Positions 59,455 to 64,000 of a stretch of 64,000 nt of DNA are shown piece after piece. Under the pieces are notes generated by a model. It had not been told where the DNA came from, searched no databases, and saw only the letters and a list, made by a program, of their open reading frames with translations. Both the position numbers and the translations under genes were made by a program. The DNA comes from Humulus lupulus (lineage: Eukaryota > Streptophyta > Magnoliopsida > Rosales > Cannabaceae): assembly GCF_963169125.1 (NCBI RefSeq), contig NC_084802.1, positions 109,496,903 through 109,560,902 of the forward strand. The letters run 5' to 3'. Position 1 is the first letter of the stretch; every line of letters starts with the position of its first letter.

Positions 59455-61346
59455 TGTAACGACCCGACTAACTTAAAGACCTCAGACCATTAAACTACTA
59501 AGCATAACTACTATTTTGGAATACATACATAAAATAATAGAACTTTATTAGAAAATCCAAAATATGGGATCCCATTGTTATTACAAAAGGAAAACAAAAC
59601 CTTTAATTAATTGTTCAAATACTAATTGCGGAAAATCATAAATACATAATTAAAAAGACTCAAAACATAAATGTCATCCTCGATCTTTCCCATCCATCCA
59701 ATCATTCAATACACATGCCAAAGCTGCCATGAATCCATCCTGTCTTCCAAGCTTATTTTCCTGCACCATCTAAAATAAAAATGAATGAGCCTAATGCCCA
59801 GCAAGGAAAATCTACTAAAACACATCATAAATCATAATACTAAAAACATAAATCATAAAACTTATGACGTAAAAACGTAAATCATAAAACATAGGACTAC
59901 AATATTAATAGTCATTAACTCATTACCGTAGTATGTAATAGAAACCATCTAGGTCCTCTTGCTACTATTTGAGGTAGGTTTAAACACAATCTAATATATG
60001 ATAAACCATCTTGGTCATCTTGCTACTATTCGAGGTAGGTTAAATCATAACTATAGTCTACAATAATGATAAAATCTTGGGATTTGCTTATTTTCTATCT
60101 AAGCAACTACATTTCCCAAGCGACTAAAACATAAAACATATACATACATACTTACCAAAAACCGGGATATTGGAGCAAGAGCGGGATTGGAAACTCCTAA
60201 AACAAAACAATAAGATCCATAAGTTTTCTAAATAAATGAGGATGAAAAGAATATCTAAACCATCAAGATAAGAACTTACTGAAACCCTTAAGTTTCAAGA
60301 AACTCAATCACCTAACCAAAAGCCATTACAACAAGTTAGGAAAAATGAAAAGAATAAGAGGAACTATAATGAACTAAACCTAAGGATAAAGAATATCTTA
60401 GATAGATTAGAACTTTGATCTACACCTCAATATTGAATATCACTCTATCTTACTTCCCAAGTGTTTAGAAAAGCTAAGATTGGAAAGCTTTTAACCCCAA
60501 AACCCTAGCGTTTCTCTCTAGGATGAACTTAGCAGCTTGGAAGCACTGAAGAATACCTGAATGATGATGCAAATGGTTGAGTGAAAGGTCCTATTTATAG
60601 AGTTCAAGGAGTGAAACTAACTCCTTTTGAATAAATAATTGAATAAAAATTGAATTTTCTGCTCAACAGATGCCCAGAACTCGGTCAAAAACGTTCAAGA
60701 GCAAGACCAAGTTGTTGAAGGCTGATTCTAGCTCGGATTCTACGGACTTTCAAAACATACAAGTGGAGTCGATATATCGCCCTCTATAGGCGAGATATCG
60801 CCTCTCCCTTTGTCCCAAGCCTCCATGTTTTCATTCGTGTGAAGTCGATGTGTTTTCCGTATCACCCGTAGGCGATATATCGGTTCCTATAGCTGCGATA
60901 TATCGGTATACACTGATATATCAAACACTTTTTTGAACACTTTCAGCACACTTGAAGTTTGTTTAAACAACTTTGACTGAGTAAAGCGTAATCCTAATGG
61001 CTGAGGGAAGGTTCTAGACTTCCTAGATTTATCCTTTATTAATTTATTCATCTAAAATTCTTAAATCCTTAATAAACATGCATGTGACAAGTGTCACGTT
61101 CTTAATTATTCTATCTAAACCTTAGGTTATAATAAATATCATTTCTAGGTCTAGCTATATTAATCAAACCTTATGTTAAAATTAATATTTCTAAACTATA
61201 GGCTAATCTTATAAAATCCATAACTATCTCTATGAGCTTCCAACTAAATCCCGACTTGAACCAATAACCACGAAAACTAAAATACTAAGCAATGACTACT
61301 ACTACTACTACTACTATCTAACTAAGTAAAATTCTGAGACACTACA
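59455..61346 (-). mobile_element. Solo LTR G in the 3' LTR of element A
   Basis: 1892 bp, flanked by a perfect duplication ATTTG (59450-59454 and 61347-61351). On the minus strand it runs from TGTAGTGTCTC to GGGTCGTTACA. No primer site, purine tract or coding sequence. It has a cluster of GATATATCG motifs (60770-60925) and an (ACT)n microsatellite at 61295-61316. The orientation is inferred from the similarity of its end to the GTTACA ends of other families. Confidence 0.85.
61295..61316. repeat. (ACT)n microsatellite
   Basis: Seven ACT units inside solo LTR G. Confidence 0.9.
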
Positions 61347-61564
61347 ATTTGTAACATGTACTTGGACCAAAGGTAATAAAACCACACCCAATATGTGATA
61401 CATATGATTATGGCTTGGCCTGAATTATTGAACAAGGATATGAATAGGGCATGCATGTCTGAGAATGTGCATGATTATGATTATGCTTGTGATTGTTGAT
61501 TAAGCATGTTGAATGCTTTGTACTTGGATATTTGATATATGATATATACTGGCCTGCATTATCT

Positions 61565-62200
61565 AATTGAGAAAGTCTTGACTTATTAGTCAAGGACAGC
61601 AATAGCGCGCTAAGCACTAGTCATAATGGTTATGTTTAACCAAGAGCGCATCATACGATTGACCGACCTATCGGTCGAGGAAAACTTAGCACCAGGTACA
61701 TTGGGCCAACTTCAAGGCTAGTTATATAGAGGATAGGGCATAGGGCCACAGGGTAACTTATTAGTCTCATATCCTAGGGCTGGGCCCCGGAATTGACTTA
61801 TTAGTCAATGACGGCCTTAACACGTTGAGTGCTGGTCGTAAAACACTAACTTATTAGTCAAGGACGGCTTTAGCACGTTGAGTGTTGGTCGTAAAGTATT
61901 GAATTATTAGTCAAGGATGACCATAACACATTGAGTGCTGGTCAAAAAGCATTGATTTATGAGTCAAGGATGGAAATAGCATGCAGAGCGCTGCCCAATA
62001 GGGTTATGCCTAACCAGGAGTGCATCATACACTTGACTGACCTATTGGTCATGAGAAAACTAGAGTGTCAGGTACGCTGGGCTAGCTCCAAGGCTGGTTT
62101 TTCAGAGAAAAGGGCAAAAGGCCCCAGGGTGACTCATTAGTCCCATATCCTAGGGCGCTGAGCCAGTATGATTTATTAATCATGTATTTTAGGCACTGAG
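61565..62200. repeat. Degenerate short tandem array in element A's LTR
   Basis: Variants of CTTATTAGTCAAGGAYGGC followed by TAGCACGTTGAGTGCTGGTC recur at about 61575, 61795, 61850, 61910 and 61960. A larger block (GACCGACCTATCGGTCGAGG to TAGGGCTGGGCC) also occurs twice, at about 61660-61795 and 62030-62165. Confidence 0.6.
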
Positions 62201-62762
62201 CCCTGGTATGATGCATTGATAATTTATCTTGGGCTTTTGCCCCATATGACGTTGTTGTCATTTATATGGACGGCATGCATGCTTGGGTCGGGTTATTACT
62301 GCTAGGCATTCTTATTATTATTTGGATATATGTTATTAACTGCTAATGAGCATGTTTATGTTTTCTTGGTGAGCCTTGGCTCACGGGTACTACATGGTGC
62401 AGGTAAAGGGGAAAGAAAGGTGGACCATCCTTGAGTTGAAGAGCTTAGGTGACGATGTGTACATATGCGGCTGCTCGACCACCATGGCCGAGGGTTTAAA
62501 GAGGAACTAGGGTCAAACCCTATTTTGCTGCTTAGGTCGGCTGGTTGTAATTTTTCCATTGTAATTAACCTTTTAAATGTATTTTGGGATCCCATGTATG
62601 AGGTAAACATTTTAATGAAACGATGGTATCTTTGACCAAAATTTTTAACTCTGAATCGTTAATCATGTTTAGTTACACGGTTATGGCCAAATGACACATT
62701 TAGCGAGTTTAGAACTATTTAAAATACACAGTGTAACAGTCCCTAAGTAGTAGGGCATTACA

Positions 62763-64000
62763 CTAGGGATAGGGTTACACTCACAATTTGAATTTAGTGG
62801 TTGCTCTACACATAAAAAAAGGAGAGAACTCTCTCGCTCTCTCTAGACTAGGGGTTCAAGATCTAAGTAAGATGAAGAAGGATTTCTTTAACACATATGG
62901 ATCACTAGCCACTTGTGTGGGGGCTCGTTTAGGATGCTTTGGGAGAATATTTTTTGTGGCGTAGGTTGTTGTACATGATCTTGGTAAGAACTTTTCAACC
63001 TTTTAAAGTTTCTTTGATTGTTCTTGAAGCTTTGGGTTATGTTAATGGTGGATTTTATTAGAAAGGATGATAGGTTGTGATGATTGGTTTTATATGCATG
63101 TTAGAGACTAGGGTATCTATAATGGTTATAATGGTTTTATATGCAAGTTATGATTGTTGGTTTTGGTGATTGGAAAGATAGCTTGGGAAGAAGATGAAGT
63201 TGCGGCTCTTGAACCCTAATCATGCATAAACATAGGTTGATTGCACGAATGTGTTTTGATGATGTATTGGATGTTAGATAATGTTAGGAATGTCATGTAA
63301 TGGATATGGGGTTGAAAGTATGATTAAATTGGGATTTGGGATTATTTGAGTCGAATGGAGAAGAAGAATTTAAAGAAGAATCGCAAGTTGTGATTCTGGA
63401 ATTACCGTTTGGTGCGACAACGCCCATAGGGAAGCACGACCGCGCCACATGCCCAAAAATGGGATTTTTTCCCGTTTTGATCATTTTGGTTGGGGCTTTG
63501 ATGATATGGTTTAAGGTTTTTTATTTGGGGATTTTAGGACTTTCCTAAGGACACTTTAAGGATGATTGGGCACTACGAAGTGTAAGATTTGGTTCATGAC
63601 CTTTGGGTTAAGTTATGAGTTTCTAAATGATGAATGTTTATACATTTTGGAATTAGGACTTGGCAAGGCACTTGAAGGGAGGTGATTGCAGCTGCTAGAC
63701 TTGAGGTAAGAATAGTGGTCACTGTAACACAAGGTGTGCATTTGAGTGCACAAATATTTTGTATGTGTGATCTAATGGTTATCATTACTCTCGTTATGTT
63801 TATGACTGTGCTTTGTCATGTATGCTATGATGGTTACGAGTGTTGCATGCTTTCATGTATTGATGCATGCTAAGGTTCACTTTATGTGATCTAGTTATAT
63901 CATATTATGTATAATGTTATGGATATTGCATGCTTAGGTATGTTGATACATGCTTGCGTTAACTAGTAACATGTATTATGATGGCATTATGTTATGTTAT
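62763..64000 (+). repeat. Continuation of the 3' LTR of element E
   Basis: Resumes after the second CTAGG copy (62763-62767). It is downstream of the TATA box at 18704, so this would be transcribed leader/R-U5 sequence. A CT repeat lies near 62830. The LTR end is not reached. Short open frames here (e.g. 63336-63548) match nothing. Confidence 0.55.

Larger units (their letters stand above)
18729..62762 (+). mobile_element. Element A: Tekay-like gypsy chromovirus, gutted by nested insertions
   Basis: Bounded by LTRs starting TGTAAYGTCCC and ending TTACA, with a perfect 5-bp target duplication CTAGG (18724-18728 and 62763-62767). Remaining parts are: 5' LTR, primer site, a gag piece (46041-46425), the end of pol with integrase C-terminus and chromodomain (58591-59010), and the 3' LTR. 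Everything between the gag piece and the integrase end is gone, replaced by complex D. Element F is inserted just behind the primer site. Both LTRs have suffered different internal deletions. Confidence 0.85.
59041..62762 (+). repeat. 3' LTR of element A (interrupted by solo LTR G)
   Basis: Starts TGTAACGTCC and ends GGGCATTACA. Without the 1892-bp solo LTR and its duplication it is about 1.8 kb. It lacks about 0.6 kb of the 5' part present in the 5' LTR (break after AAGGGCAATTTT near 59250). It contains repeated phrases such as CTTATTAGTCAAGGA with TTGAGTGCTGGTC (61565-61960), a degenerate tandem array. The conserved LTR core block is at 62374-62410. Confidence 0.8.
14408..64000 (+). mobile_element. 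Element E: old decayed gypsy element, outermost layer of the nest
   Basis: Plus-strand signals: a primer-binding site at 14444-14455, a remnant pol with reverse-transcriptase-like residues near 17080, a polypurine tract ending at 18280 and a 3' LTR starting TGTCATAACC at 18281. Element A is inserted in that LTR after 18728, and the LTR resumes at 62768 and runs out of the window. The 5' LTR is reduced to about 30 bp (14408-14441). No reading frame survives, so this is the oldest layer. Confidence 0.65.

Noticed and set aside
20207..61351. Target preference, because F and G both have ATTTG duplications
   Set aside because: Two cases are not enough, the elements belong to different families, and an AT-rich pentamer can coincide by chance.

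Overview
This is plant nuclear DNA, most likely from a eudicot. It is AT-rich, and has GT-AG introns, fragments of plant nuclear genes, a CACTA transposon end, a hAT-type miniature element and a thick stack of Ty3/gypsy LTR retrotransposons. I see no intact, ordinary host gene. The species cannot be named from the sequence alone.

Region 1 (1-9917) is a CACTA transposon cargo region. The sequence ending at 9917 reads, on the minus strand, as a CACTA terminus (CACTACACCAAACACCC) followed by subterminal repeats. Behind it lie exon-intron fragments of four unrelated host genes, all on the minus strand: the N-terminus of a CHD1/CHR5-type chromatin remodeller, part of a GH38 alpha-mannosidase, one exon of a cytosolic-type glycyl-tRNA synthetase, and part of a VPS13-like lipid-transfer protein. 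All lack their functional cores. The other CACTA end is outside the window.

Region 2 (9918-13244) is AT-rich intergenic DNA with microsatellites and no gene I recognise.

Region 3 (13245-64000) is a nest of retrotransposons that can be unfolded from target-site duplications (TSDs). The outermost is an old, decayed gypsy element, E (from about 14408 to beyond the window). Element A (Tekay-like, 18729-62762, TSD CTAGG) lies in E's 3' LTR. Element F (Tat/Ogre/Retand-like, 20212-45781, TSD ATTTG) lies in A. Element B (Tekay-like chromovirus, 26607-39893) lies in the integrase of F. A solo LTR, C (28669-30814, TSD AGGGG), lies in the left LTR of B. A also contains a minus-strand complex, D, with three LTRs and two internal regions (46426-58590); D carries a 405-bp hAT-type element (49670-50074, TSD GCTCTGAT). 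A's 3' LTR carries a minus-strand solo LTR, G (59455-61346, TSD ATTTG). B has lost its reverse transcriptase to an Athila-like fragment (about 33314-35793).

Working together: the retroelements once encoded Gag, protease, reverse transcriptase, RNase H and integrase (plus a chromodomain in A and B). Every one is now broken by stops, frameshifts, deletions or insertions, so none can move by itself. F carries an extra spliced antisense gene with its own TATA box. Shared small signals recur across families: an LTR core block, a hairpin before the polypurine tract, and long LTR terminal inverted repeats.
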